Shown: positions 1 to 7,750, counted from the first letter of the stretch. The stretch: 64,000 bases of DNA from Xanthobacteraceae bacterium (GCA_019752575.1 JAIELW010000014.1:1-64000), one strand, 5' to 3'. Numbers and translations are program-made. Notes: generated from the sequence alone by a model not told the origin.

Positions 1-258
1 CCCGGCGCGCAGTTTCTCGCGGCAGGCGGCTATCACCATCACCTCGGCACGAACATCTGGGAAAGCCGCAACGGCCCGCCGCCTTCGCCCAACACCGCGG
101 GCATTTCCCTGATGACGTTCGAACTGCCGGATGAAGATTCAGTACAGGCACTGAAGGCGCGGCTGGCAGCAGCGAATGTAACGGCGGAAGCGAACGGCAA
201 CGGTTTCGATTTCACCGATCCGTGGCAGACGCCGGTCGCAGTTCGCCTGCGCATGTGA
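1..258 (+). CDS. VOC-family (glyoxalase/extradiol dioxygenase-like) protein, C-terminal part
   Basis: The gene is cut by the window edge; 85 codons remain before TGA at 256-258. The reading frame contains GGYHHHLGTNIW followed by a loop rich in proline and a final beta-strand region, the pattern seen in the last vicinal-oxygen-chelate module of CatE-like proteins. The His residues in that motif are candidate metal ligands. Members act on small aromatic or aldehyde substrates, but the substrate cannot be inferred from this fragment. No start or promoter is visible. Family assignment is fairly firm; the specific function is open. Confidence 0.7.
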   Translation, partial: PGAQFLAAGGYHHHLGTNIWESRNGPPPSPNTAGISLMTFELPDEDSVQALKARLAAANVTAEANGNGFDFTDPWQTPVAVRLRM

Positions 259-294
259 CCGCAGAGCGAAACACAGAAGCTTTGAAATAAACCT

Positions 295-413
295 CGTCAT
301 GGCCGGGCCGTCACTCCTCATGGTGAGGAGCGGGCGAAGCCCGCGTCTCGAACCATGAGCATACATCCTCATCCTTCGAGACGCGCGCCTTCGGCGCGCT
401 CCTCAGGATGAGG
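295..413. repeat. R2 twin-hairpin intergenic repeat abutting an R1 remnant
   Basis: Positions 316-413 hold two adjacent imperfect hairpins. The first runs from CCTCATGGTGAGGAGC to CTCGAACCATGAG and the second from CATCCTTCGAGACGC to CTCCTCAGGATGAGG. The same arrangement recurs at 14283, 24482 and 40480. Directly upstream, 295-309 is the first 15 bases of the R1 repeat (CGTCATGGCCGGGC), cut off where R2 begins, which suggests R2 landed in R1. The repeat fills most of the gap between the VOC gene and the next gene. Confidence 0.85.
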
Positions 414-478
414 TAGGCATTCTTGACTCGCGTGCCTGCGACGGCTCTAGCTTGCCGTAAAATTCCGGGAGGCTTCTC

Positions 479-1282
479 ATGTTCGAAAAAATGTTCTCGC
501 TCGATGGCCGCATCGCCGTCGTCACCGGCGGCTCGCGCGGCATCGGGAAGATGATCGCGAGCGGGTTTCTCGCTTATGGCGCAGCCAAAGTTTACATCAC
601 CGCACGCAAGGCGGGTCCGTGCGAGGAGACCGCGAAAGAGCTTTCCGCGAAATATCCCGGCGAATGCATCGCGCTGCCGATCGACATGTCCACGGTCGAA
701 GGCTGCAACACGCTCGCAGCCGAACTCATGAAGCGCGAGCCGAAGATCGACATTCTCGTGAACAATGCGGGCGCGGCCTGGGGCGCGAACTTCGACGAGT
801 TTCCCGAAAGCGGCTGGGACAAGGTGATGAACCTGAACGTCAAATCGCTGTTCTTTCTGACCAAGGCGCTGGCGAAGCCGCTGCGCGCGGCGGCCACGAA
901 AGAACGCCCCGGCAAGGTCATCAATATCGCCTCGATCGACGGCCTCTCTGTCAATCCGATGGAGACTTACTCTTATCAGGCGAGCAAGGCGGCGGTGATT
1001 CACCTGACGCGCCGCATGGCGGCGAAGCTGATCCGCGACAACATCTGCGTCACCGCAATCTGCCCCGGTGCCTTCGCTTCCGAGATGAACAAGGCCGCCA
1101 AAGATCACGGCGCGGAAGTCGCCAAGCGCATCCCTTCGCGCCGCATCGGCACCGACGAGGATATGGCGGGGATCGCGATCTATCTCGCTTCGCGCGCGGG
1201 CGACTATGTCGTCGGCAACTCCATCGCAGTCGATGGCGGTATCGTCTACGCGAATGTCAACCTGCCGGTGGCGGGAGAATAA
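479..1282 (+). CDS. SDR-family NAD(P)-dependent oxidoreductase (RhlG-like)
   Basis: A 267-aa classical short-chain dehydrogenase. The nucleotide-binding TGGSRGIG motif lies near residues 17-24, NNAG near 97, the catalytic Ser in NIASIDG, and the catalytic Tyr/Lys in YQASK. The overall sequence, including a C-terminal VDGGIVYANV, resembles RhlG-type 3-oxoacyl reductases and related SDRs. The ATG at 479 is preceded by GGGAGG at a 7-nt spacing, so the start is well supported. It stands alone between repeats. The true substrate is not determined by the sequence; 3-oxoacyl-ACP/CoA reduction is only one possibility. Confidence 0.85.
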   Translation: MFEKMFSLDGRIAVVTGGSRGIGKMIASGFLAYGAAKVYITARKAGPCEETAKELSAKYPGECIALPIDMSTVEGCNTLAAELMKREPKIDILVNNAGAAWGANFDEFPESGWDKVMNLNVKSLFFLTKALAKPLRAAATKERPGKVINIASIDGLSVNPMETYSYQASKAAVIHLTRRMAAKLIRDNICVTAICPGAFASEMNKAAKDHGAEVAKRIPSRRIGTDEDMAGIAIYLASRAGDYVVGNSIAVDGGIVYANVNLPVAGE

Positions 1283-1292
1283 AAGCCGAACT

Positions 1293-1384
1293 CGTCATGC
1301 CCGGCCTTGTGCCGGGCATCCACGCCTTTAGAGACTCTCAACGCTGCTAAAGCGTGGATGGCCGGGACGAGCCCGGCCATGACG
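1293..1384. repeat. R1 palindromic repeat (CGTCATG...CATGACG)
   Basis: R1 elements start with CGTCATGCCCGG and end with CCGGCCATGACG. Each carries one hairpin near each end (here CCCGGCCTTGTGCCGGG and GGCCGGGACGAGCCCGGCC) joined by CATCCACGC, a variable spacer and GCGTGGATG. About ten copies lie in this window, mostly directly behind genes. This copy follows the stop codon of the SDR gene by 11 bases. It may act as a transcript 3' end, but there is no T-run. Confidence 0.9.
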
Positions 1385-1444
1385 AAGTAGATGCAGGCCT
1401 GCCAAGCATCCGCGCGCGTTGACCCCATTGGACCACTTTCGTAA

Positions 1445-1470
1445 GAGCCGCCTTCCTAGGAAGGCGGCTC
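1445..1470. promoter_or_regulatory. Perfect 26-bp palindrome in the leader of the EamA gene
   Basis: Two 12-base arms, GAGCCGCCTTCC and GGAAGGCGGCTC, flank a TA centre and are followed by TTTC. The palindrome ends 5 bases before the ATG at 1476 and contains the only Shine-Dalgarno-like sequence (GGAAGG), so the RNA hairpin would bury it. The stem plus short T-run also looks like a weak terminator for upstream transcription. Either role is an inference. Confidence 0.6.
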
Positions 1471-1475
1471 TTTCA

Positions 1476-2381
1476 ATGCGATCTCTGTTCCAGACTTTTT
1501 TCGGCCGCCCGTATCTTCTGCTCTCGCTTACCTCGCTGTTCTGGGCGGGCAACATCGTGCTCGGCCGCTATGCTGCGGGGCATGTGCCGCCGGCGGCGCT
1601 CTCCTTCATCCGCTGGACCGGCGCGTTTCTGATCCTGATTGCGTTTGCCTGGCCGTTCCTGAAGCGTGACTGGCCGAAAATCCGCCAGCATCTTCCGGTG
1701 ATGCTGGTTCTGACATTCGCCGGCATCACCATCTATAACGTTATGGCCTATTGGGGCCTGCAATACACGCAGGCGATCAACGCCCTTCTCATCACGTCCG
1801 CGCATCCGCTGCTCGTCGCGGCGTGGAGCTTCGTGCTCTATCGCGAGCGGCTCACAATCTGGCAGACGATCGGGATTGTGCTTTCGCTGCTGGGCGTGCT
1901 GACGATTCTCACGCAAGGAGATTTGAGTGCGCTCAGGGACGTGCGCTTCAATATCGGCGATGTCGTCTTCTTCTCGGCCCAGATCGTCTATTCGTTCTAC
2001 GCGACGCTGATCAAAAGCCGCCCGGATATCAGCCCAATTTCGTTTCTGGCATTTACGATCGGCGCCGGCGCGGTGTTCCTGACGCCGATCTATGCCGCGG
2101 AAGTCGCGTTGGGAATTACGTTCACGCTCGACCTGAAGGCGATTCTGATTCTCGCCTACATCACGATTTTTCCGTCGCTGCTCGCGTATCTTTTCTTCAA
2201 TCGCGGCGTCGAACTCATAGGCCCGAACCGGGCCGCGCCGTTCTATCACCTGATTCCGATTTTCGGCTCGGCGCTCGCGATCGTTTTCCTCGGCGAGCGG
2301 CCCGAGCTATTCCACGGCGTGGGCTACGCGCTCGTGCTAGCGGGGATTTTTATTGGGACGAGGGGGCGGACAACGCCTTAA
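1476..2381 (+). CDS. EamA/DMT-family transporter
   Basis: A 301-aa integral membrane protein with about ten hydrophobic segments arranged as two EamA repeats, the usual size for this family. The first repeat begins at YLLLSLTSLFWAGNIVLGR and the second at FNIGDVVFFSAQIVYSFYA. Family members export amino acids, nucleosides or other metabolites across the inner membrane. The reading frame is open from a TTG at 1419, but translating from there would read through the palindrome at 1445-1470. The ATG at 1476 gives the normal N-terminus and is preferred. The substrate is unknown. Confidence 0.85.
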   Translation: MRSLFQTFFGRPYLLLSLTSLFWAGNIVLGRYAAGHVPPAALSFIRWTGAFLILIAFAWPFLKRDWPKIRQHLPVMLVLTFAGITIYNVMAYWGLQYTQAINALLITSAHPLLVAAWSFVLYRERLTIWQTIGIVLSLLGVLTILTQGDLSALRDVRFNIGDVVFFSAQIVYSFYATLIKSRPDISPISFLAFTIGAGAVFLTPIYAAEVALGITFTLDLKAILILAYITIFPSLLAYLFFNRGVELIGPNRAAPFYHLIPIFGSALAIVFLGERPELFHGVGYALVLAGIFIGTRGRTTP

Positions 2382-2387
2382 CTATAG

Positions 2388-2477
2388 CGTCATGCCCGGC
2401 CTTGTGCCGGGCATCCACATCTTCATCACTTCAACGCAGTTAAGGCGTGGATGGTCGGGACAAGCCCGACCATGACG
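2388..2477. repeat. R1 palindromic repeat
   Basis: R1 copy between the convergent EamA gene and serA. The right-hand hairpin is GGTCGGGACAAGCCCGACC rather than GGCCGGG...CCCGGCC; both arms have changed together, so pairing is kept. That paired change suggests selection or copying as a folded structure. Confidence 0.9.
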
Positions 2478-2480
2478 AAA

Positions 2481-4061
2481 TTAAAACGTCAGCGGCTTCA
2501 CGCGCTGCACGAGCGGGAGCTTCGTAATTTTCGCGAGCACCTCCGCAGGCGCGACGCTGTCGATGTGCACGAGCGCAATCGCATTGCCGCCCGGCTCCTC
2601 GCGGCCGAAATGCATGGTCGCGATGTTGATGCCGGCATCGCCAAGCGTGGAAGCAAAGCGGCCGATGAAGCCGGGCTTGTCCTGGTTGGTGACGTAGATC
2701 ATTTGCGCGCCGAACTCCGCGTCCATGCGGATACCCTTGATGTTCACGATGCGCGGGCGGCCGTCGGCGTAAACCGTGCCGGAAATCCCGCGCGTCTGGG
2801 TTTCGGTAGTGACCGAAACCGTGATCAGGCTGTCGTAATCGCCGACCGTCTCGCGCGTCGTTTCCTCGACGATGATGCCGCGCTCTTTCGCAATGATCGG
2901 CGCGGAGACGACATTGATGTCGCGCAGCATAGGACGCAGAAGACCTGCGACCGCAGCCGACGTCATCGCCTTGATCTTCATGCCCGCGACCGAACCCGCA
3001 TAGGTGATCTGTACGCGCTTGATTCCGGTTTCGGTGAGCTGGCCCGCGAACGAGCCGAGCTTTTCCGCAAGCTCGATATAAGGCCGGAGCTTCGGCGCCT
3101 CCTCCGCCGTGATCGACGGGAAGTTGACCGCGTTCGAAATGGCGCCGCGGATCAGGTAATCCGACATCTGCTCGGCGACCTGGAGCGCGACGTTCTCCTG
3201 CGCTTCGGAAGTCGACGCGCCGAGATGCGGCGTGCAGACGACGTTCGGATGGCCGAATAGGACGTTCTCGGTCGCAGGCTCGGTGACGAAAACGTCGAAG
3301 CCCGCACCCCCGACATGACCCGAGTCGAGCGCCGCGCGCAGCGCCTTTTCGTCGACCAGACCGCCGCGCGCGCAGTTGATGATGCGCACGCCCTTCTTGG
3401 TCTTCGCGAGCGTCGCGGCGTCGAGAATATTCTTGGTCTTGTCGGTGAGCGGCGTGTGGAAGGTGATGAAGTCCGAACGCGCCAGGAGATCGTCGAGTTC
3501 GACCTTTTCGACGCCGAGATCGAGTGCGCGCACCGGCGACAAAAACGGATCGAACGCGATCACTTTCATGTGCAGGCCGATCGCACGGTCCGCGACGATC
3601 GAGCCGATGTTGCCGCAGCCGATGATGCCGAGCGTCTTGTTGGTGATTTCGACGCCGTTGAAGCGGTTCTTTTCCCATTTTCCCGCCTGGGTCGAAGCGT
3701 CGGCGGCGGGAAGCTGGCGCGCGAGCGCGAACATCAGTGCAATCGCGTGCTCCGCGGTCGTGATCGAGTTGCCGAACGGCGTGTTCATCACGATCACGCC
3801 CTTGGCGGTCGCCGCCGGAATTTCGACGTTGTCGACGCCGATGCCGGCGCGGCCGACGACTTTCAGCTTTTTCGCGGCTTCCAGCACCTTGGCGGTGATC
3901 TTGGTCGCGGAGCGGATGGCGATGCCGTCATAGTCGCCGATGATCTTGATCAGTTCGTCGCGCTCGAGGCCGGTCTTCACGTCGGTTTCGACGCCGCGAT
4001 CCTTGAAGATCTGCACGGCGGTCGGGGAGAGCTTGTCTGCGATCAGAACGCGGGGTGCCAT
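2481..4061 (-). CDS. serA: D-3-phosphoglycerate dehydrogenase
   Basis: A 526-aa long-form SerA, which oxidises 3-phosphoglycerate to 3-phosphohydroxypyruvate with NAD+ in the first step of serine synthesis. The substrate domain opens with APRVLIADKLSPTAVQIF. The Rossmann motif GIIGCGNIGSIVADRA lies around residue 145, followed by HTPLTDKT, the catalytic INCARGGLVDE region and CTPHLGAST. The intervening domain and a C-terminal ACT domain (NQDKPGFIGRFASTLG) follow, as in the type found in many alphaproteobacteria and Mycobacterium. serC lies immediately upstream on the same strand, separated by an R3 repeat, so the two first serine steps are linked. Confidence 0.97.
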   Translation of the reverse strand: MAPRVLIADKLSPTAVQIFKDRGVETDVKTGLERDELIKIIGDYDGIAIRSATKITAKVLEAAKKLKVVGRAGIGVDNVEIPAATAKGVIVMNTPFGNSITTAEHAIALMFALARQLPAADASTQAGKWEKNRFNGVEITNKTLGIIGCGNIGSIVADRAIGLHMKVIAFDPFLSPVRALDLGVEKVELDDLLARSDFITFHTPLTDKTKNILDAATLAKTKKGVRIINCARGGLVDEKALRAALDSGHVGGAGFDVFVTEPATENVLFGHPNVVCTPHLGASTSEAQENVALQVAEQMSDYLIRGAISNAVNFPSITAEEAPKLRPYIELAEKLGSFAGQLTETGIKRVQITYAGSVAGMKIKAMTSAAVAGLLRPMLRDINVVSAPIIAKERGIIVEETTRETVGDYDSLITVSVTTETQTRGISGTVYADGRPRIVNIKGIRMDAEFGAQMIYVTNQDKPGFIGRFASTLGDAGINIATMHFGREEPGGNAIALVHIDSVAPAEVLAKITKLPLVQRVKPLTF

Positions 4062-4098
4062 GATGGTCTCTCGCTATGTCTGTGAATGGTTGAACGAG

Positions 4099-4170
4099 CC
4101 CCTCACCCCACCCCTCTCCCCGCTTGCGGGGAGAGGGAGGCCGCGCGTTTCACGCGCGGCGGGTGAGGGG
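4099..4170. repeat. R3 intergenic repeat (CCCTCACCC/CTCTCCCC type)
   Basis: This copy has CCCCTCACCCC at the left, GGGTGAGGGG at the right, and two internal hairpins: CTCTCCCCGCTTGCGGGGAGAG and a GCCGCGCG/CGCGCGGC stem. R3 copies with the same outer arms recur about ten times. It lies between serC and serA, so it is probably transcribed within the serCA mRNA. Confidence 0.85.
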
Positions 4171-4178
4171 GTAATTTT

Positions 4179-5348
4179 TCAGGCTGCTTTCGGCAGCGTG
4201 GATTTAGCCTGCGCGAAGGCCCAATCGAGCCAGGGCGTCAGCGCCTCAAGGTCGGACGCCTCTATTGTTGCGCCGGTCCAGATGCGAAGGCCCGGAGGCG
4301 CATCGCGGTAATGACCGATGTCGAGCGCGACGTTTTCTTTTTCCAAGAGCGAAGCGAGCTGCTTCGCGAACGCATTTTGCGCGTCGGCGGGCAACGCCTT
4401 GATCGCCGGATCGACCACTTCGAAACAGACCGAGGTGTTCGAGCGTTCGGCGTCTTTCTTCGCGAGGAAATCGATCCACGGGGTCTTTTCGACCCACTTC
4501 GCGAGCACCGCGAAATTCCTGTTGGCGCGATCCTGCAACCCCTTCAGCGAGCCGACCGACTTCGCCCATTCGAGCGCATCGACATAGTCCTCGACGCAGA
4601 GCATCGACGGCGTGTTGATGGTTTCGCCTTCGAAGACACCGGTAATTAACTTGCCGCCTTTGGTCATGCGGAAGATTTTCGGCAGCGGCCAGGCCGGCGT
4701 GTAGCTTTCGAGCCGTTCGACCGCGCGGGGCGACAGAATGAGCATGCCGTGCGCGGCTTCGCCGCCGAGCACCTTCTGCCAGCTATAGGTGACGACATCG
4801 AGCTTCGCGAAATCGAGGTTCTGCGCGAACGCCGCCGAAGTCGCGTCGCAAATCGTGAGCCCTTCGCGATTCGCCGGGATCCAGTCGCCGTTCGGCACGC
4901 GCACGCCCGAAGTGGTGCCGTTCCAGGTGAAGATCACGTCGTTCTTGAAATCGACCTTCGCGAGATCGGGCAATTCGCCATAAGGCGCCTTGGTGATCTT
5001 CGCGTCTTTAAGCTTGAGTTGCTTCACGACGTCGGTCGCCCAGCCCTCGCCGAACGATTCCCACGTCAGCACCTCGACGCCGCGTGCGCCCAAGAGCGAC
5101 CACAGCGCCATTTCGACGGCGCCCGTGTCGGAGGCCGGCACGATGCCGATCAGATAATTCGACGGCACCCCGAGCACTTCGCGCGTGAGCTCGATCGCGT
5201 GTTTCAAACGCGCCTTGCCCGGCTTCGAACGGTGCGAGCGGCCGACCAATGCTTTTTCGAGGTTTTTGAGGTTCCAGCCGGGGCGCTTGGCGCAGGGGCC
5301 GGACGAGAAATGGTTTACGCGCGGGCGCGCGGCAGGCTGTGTCGTCAT
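4179..5348 (-). CDS. serC: Phosphoserine aminotransferase
   Basis: A 389-aa PLP-dependent class V aminotransferase that converts 3-phosphohydroxypyruvate plus glutamate to phosphoserine. It starts [13 protein letters not shown], the form seen in the methanosarcina/alphaproteobacterial SerC group, and the PLP lysine is in [11 protein letters not shown]. The ATG at 5348 is preceded by GGAAGGATAGGTC, a good ribosome site. serA follows 117 bases downstream across an R3 repeat, consistent with co-transcription. The same enzyme normally also serves the pyridoxal-phosphate route. Confidence 0.96.
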   Translation of the reverse strand: MTTQPAARPRVNHFSSGPCAKRPGWNLKNLEKALVGRSHRSKPGKARLKHAIELTREVLGVPSNYLIGIVPASDTGAVEMALWSLLGARGVEVLTWESFGEGWATDVVKQLKLKDAKITKAPYGELPDLAKVDFKNDVIFTWNGTTSGVRVPNGDWIPANREGLTICDATSAAFAQNLDFAKLDVVTYSWQKVLGGEAAHGMLILSPRAVERLESYTPAWPLPKIFRMTKGGKLITGVFEGETINTPSMLCVEDYVDALEWAKSVGSLKGLQDRANRNFAVLAKWVEKTPWIDFLAKKDAERSNTSVCFEVVDPAIKALPADAQNAFAKQLASLLEKENVALDIGHYRDAPPGLRIWTGATIEASDLEALTPWLDWAFAQAKSTLPKAA

Positions 5349-5460
5349 GACCTATCCTTCCAGATAGAAGCCCCTCGTTGGGGAGGGGTGTCCCACTGGC
5401 GGGGATAGCAGAAGATTCTGGCGGGTCAAGTGCGCTGCAGCAAATTCGCCATCCCTTTTC

Positions 5461-5679
5461 ATCCCTCCCCCTTGCGGGGAGGGTGGCCCGAGCACCCATC
5501 TCGGATTTATCCGAGATGGGCATTTTTAAATGTCCAAGTCTTTAAATGTCCAAGTCGGCTACAGCCGACTTGGATGCGAGGGTCGGGTGGGGGTGCATCT
5601 CCAATCAAATCACGTGTTGTCACCTCACCCTGCTCGCTCGCTTCGCTCGCGAGCTTCCCTCCCCATCAAGGGGAGGGAG
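5461..5679. repeat. Composite R3 repeat carrying a nested twin-hairpin element
   Basis: This stretch accounts for most of the 400-base gap between serC and the next gene. It is an R3 repeat (CCCTCCCCCTTGCGGGGAGGG ... CTTCCCTCCCCATCAAGGGGAGGG) whose central GAGC/GCGAGG region is interrupted at 5494-5575 by the twin-hairpin element described separately. The remaining bases show no gene; short ORFs over it are repeat translations. Confidence 0.8.
5494..5575. mobile_element. Nested twin-hairpin element, copy A
   Basis: Hairpin 1 spans 5495-5520 (11-bp arms CCCATCTCGGA and TCCGAGATGGG, loop TTTA). Hairpin 2 spans 5550-5573 (11-bp arms CCAAGTCGGCT and AGCCGACTTGG, loop AC). The linker contains a perfect 16-bp tandem duplication of TTTAAATGTCCAAGTC (5525-5540 and 5541-5556); without it the element is 66 bp. 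It sits in the middle of an R3 repeat, where uninterrupted copies read CGAGCGAAGCGAGG. No coding capacity. That it is mobile is inferred from the interrupted host repeats. Confidence 0.7.
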
Positions 5680-5680
5680 A

Positions 5681-5714
5681 AAAAAGAAAAGGCCCGGTGC
5701 CGAAGCGCCGGGCC
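5681..5714 (-). terminator. Rho-independent terminator of the outer-membrane protein gene
   Basis: On the minus strand a GC-rich stem (GGCCCGGCG paired with the ACCGGGCC side, loop around CTTCGGC) is followed by TTTTCTTTTTT. It lies 34 bases past the stop codon of the gene at 5749-6366. Confidence 0.8.
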
Positions 5715-5748
5715 AGTTACGCGAGAGCCAACCCGCGTTCCTTGAAAC

Positions 5749-6366
5749 TCAGTCGAGCTTGTAGCGAAGGCCGATCTTGAACTCCTGCGTGGTCACATCG
5801 ACCAGCGCGCCGGTGAGCGCGTAGGCGCTGCCGAGATCGGCATAGCGATAACCGAAATCGATCGAGAGATTCGGCGACAGGTGATAGGCGGCACCCGCCA
5901 TCAAGGCCCAGGCAAAATTCCAGCGGCCTTCGCTGTCGAGATCGTTGAACGCCGCACCGACGCCGGCCCCGACATAGGGCGTGACACCGTACCAGGTGCC
6001 GAGATCCACATAGGCGTTCGCAAACAGCGCCGACGACCACAGCTTCGCGCCGGCGACGGCGGGATTGTCGGTGGCGGAGAAGCTGCTGCCGAACTGGTAG
6101 TCGAGCGTGACGTCGCCGCGCAGCCAGCTTGCGAACTGATAGCCGATGCCGGCGCCAAACATAGCCGCGTCTTCCGGCCCGTTGGCGCCGGAAACGTCGA
6201 ACATGCGATAGGTGAAGTCGCCGCGCAGATACCAGTTGGAGCCGAGCTCGACCCACGGCGCCGGCGGCGCGCGCAGGATCGGCGGCGGCATATCGGCGGC
6301 GTTAACGGCCTGGGAGGAAACCGAGAGCGTGATCGCAGCGGCGGCAGCGAGAGCGAATTTTTTCAT
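5749..6366 (-). CDS. Outer-membrane beta-barrel protein (Omp25/31-like)
   Basis: A 205-aa protein with a Sec signal peptide (MKKFALAAAAAITLSVSSQAVNA, cleavage near residue 23), a short proline-rich linker (ADMPPPILRAPPAPW) and then alternating amphipathic strands such as NWYLRGDFTYRMFDV, GYQFASWLRGDVTLDYQF and TPYVGAGVGAAFNDL. It closes with FKIGLRYKLD, a typical barrel ending for rhizobial porin-family or Omp25/31-type proteins. These are abundant structural proteins of the outer membrane. It is paired with a second barrel gene just upstream and has its own terminator at 5681-5714. Confidence 0.88.
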   Translation of the reverse strand: MKKFALAAAAAITLSVSSQAVNAADMPPPILRAPPAPWVELGSNWYLRGDFTYRMFDVSGANGPEDAAMFGAGIGYQFASWLRGDVTLDYQFGSSFSATDNPAVAGAKLWSSALFANAYVDLGTWYGVTPYVGAGVGAAFNDLDSEGRWNFAWALMAGAAYHLSPNLSIDFGYRYADLGSAYALTGALVDVTTQEFKIGLRYKLD

Positions 6367-6416
6367 ACGAGATACCTTTCATACACACCGCGCGCTGGCG
6401 CGATTTACTGGAGTGG

Positions 6417-6444
6417 AAACCGGCGCGGATCGATGCGCCGGTTT
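6417..6444 (-). terminator. Hairpin behind the second outer-membrane protein gene
   Basis: Ten-base arms AAACCGGCGC and GCGCCGGTTT with an 8-base loop lie just past the stop of the gene at 6457-7350. The T-run is short (GGTTTCC), so this is a likely but weak terminator or mRNA-stabilising hairpin between the two barrel genes. Confidence 0.55.
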
Positions 6445-6456
6445 CAATCGTGCCTG

Positions 6457-7350
6457 TCAGAACCGGCGCATCAGCGGCTGGAACACCTGCTGCATCTGAT
6501 ATTGCGGGGCGGGCGCGCTCGCGAAGAGGTAGCGCACGCCAATCTTCAGATCGTGCGAGTCGATACCGCGGAATTCCATCGGCGGCGTGGTGCCGGAGCC
6601 GTCATAGGCAATGAGCGTTCCGGACTTGCCGTCGCCGAGATAGACGTAGCGGTAGGCGAGTTCGACGGTGAAGTTCTTGCTGACTTCGTACGCAAGACCG
6701 GCGTGCAACGCGTAAGCGATGTTCCAGGTGTAGGCGGAGTCGGCATAGGACAGCGTAGGCTGCAGTGCCGGCGCGGGTCCGACGCCCATGTCGCGCAAGC
6801 TGTGAATGCCAATGCGGCTGAAACCGATACCGGCGCCGACGAACGGCGTGACGCCGCCCCAGGTGCCGAGATCCGCATATGCGTTCAACATGAACAGCCA
6901 CTCGGACTTCTTGCCGGTGTAGTTGTTAAAGCGCGCATTGGCGCCGTCGAACCAGGTATCGAGCCCGTGGAATCCGGTTTCGCCGCGATATTCGCCGGTC
7001 ACGTCGAAGCGCATCCAGCTATTCCACTTGTAACCGACGCCAAGGCCCCACAGCATGCCCGACTCGAAATTCTTGTCGCGCACGATGAGATTGGCGGTCG
7101 ACGGATAGTTCGCATTGAACAGTTCGCCGAGAGCCTGATTGGTCATGCCGATGTCGCCGCGGATGTACCAGCCGCCGAATTCCTCGATGACGGGAGGGGG
7201 AGGAGGCGGAGGCGGAGGCGTCATGCAATGCGGCGGCAGCGGGCCACCGGGATACTGCGGCTGACAAGGATAATCGGCCGCGCGCGCGCTTCCTGCGGTG
7301 AAGGCAACCGCCGCAACGGCGGCAAGAGCGGCAATACGAACGCTGCCCAT
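6457..7350 (-). CDS. Outer-membrane beta-barrel protein with proline-rich linker
   Basis: A 297-aa exported protein. Residues 1-24 form a signal peptide ending SARA, then a mature N-terminus with two Cys residues (YPCQPQYPGGPLPPHC) and an uninterrupted run of nine prolines near residue 45. The rest is barrel-like: GGWYIRGDIGMTNQ, VTPFVGAGIGFSRIG, FTVELAYRYVYLGDG, and the end strand DLKIGVRYLF. It is related in layout to its neighbour at 5749 but has an additional C-terminal extension (QYQMQQVFQPLMRRF) beyond the last strand. The function is structural or porin-like; no ligand can be named. Confidence 0.85.
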   Translation of the reverse strand: MGSVRIAALAAVAAVAFTAGSARAADYPCQPQYPGGPLPPHCMTPPPPPPPPPVIEEFGGWYIRGDIGMTNQALGELFNANYPSTANLIVRDKNFESGMLWGLGVGYKWNSWMRFDVTGEYRGETGFHGLDTWFDGANARFNNYTGKKSEWLFMLNAYADLGTWGGVTPFVGAGIGFSRIGIHSLRDMGVGPAPALQPTLSYADSAYTWNIAYALHAGLAYEVSKNFTVELAYRYVYLGDGKSGTLIAYDGSGTTPPMEFRGIDSHDLKIGVRYLFASAPAPQYQMQQVFQPLMRRF

Positions 7351-7660
7351 CTCACAAATCCTTTTTCGAAGGCGTGAGCGGACTCATTCGTGCTCGCGCC
7401 GGTTACTGACGACGCGAGTATCTCCGCGAGTATTTAAAGAGCGCTTAACCTTAACTCTTAACCGTGATTTTTAATGATCGTTGCGCGCGCCTCCCGACAC
7501 GCGAGCAAAATCAATGCGCCGCACACGAATGCGTTAACGAGCGTTAGCGAAGACATTAACGCCGCTTAAACGTGGTTACCGAAGGATGAAGAAGAAGTTG
7601 CGGGGGAGTTAACAAACGCAACGTGCGGTCGTGCAGCGTCGAAGCATCGCAACAAATAGA
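7351..7660. other. AT-richer leader/promoter region of the outer-membrane gene
   Basis: No gene is seen in these 310 bases. The region contains nine TTAA motifs between 7432 and 7613, including a TTAA-N6-TTAA pair at 7556-7569 and a GANTC site (GACTC) at 7381. A 9-base direct repeat CGCGAGTAT occurs at 7413 and 7425. This density of TTAA is unlike the surrounding GC-rich DNA and fits a regulated promoter for the gene at 6457-7350. CtrA-type control is only a suggestion, since the classical TTAA-N7-TTAA spacing is not exact. Confidence 0.4.
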
Positions 7661-7662
7661 TT

Positions 7663-7750
7663 CGTCATGCTCGCGCTTGTCGCGAGCATCCACGCCTTAA
7701 CAGCATCGAAAAAGAAAAGGCTGGATGGCCGGGACAAGCCCGGCCATGAC
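7663..7750. repeat. R1 palindromic repeat
   Basis: An R1 copy 20 bases past the stop codon of glmM. The left hairpin is TGCTCGCGCTTGTCGCGAGCA, a compensated variant of the usual TGCCCGGC...GCCGGGCA; the right hairpin is the standard GGCCGGGACAAGCCCGGCC. Confidence 0.88.

Noticed and set aside
1419-1475. TTG start at 1419 for the EamA gene
   Set aside because: It would translate the perfect palindrome and add residues absent from the normal EamA N-terminus.
2440-3678. 412-aa minus-strand ORF and similar long out-of-frame ORFs over serA, glmM, ftsH, tolB, prpE and others
   Set aside because: All overlap well-recognised genes and show Arg/Ala-rich compositions typical of off-frame reading in high-GC DNA.
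5461-5679. Repeat cluster as a CRISPR array
   Set aside because: The repeats are palindromic, of different families and not evenly spaced by unique spacers; no cas genes are present.
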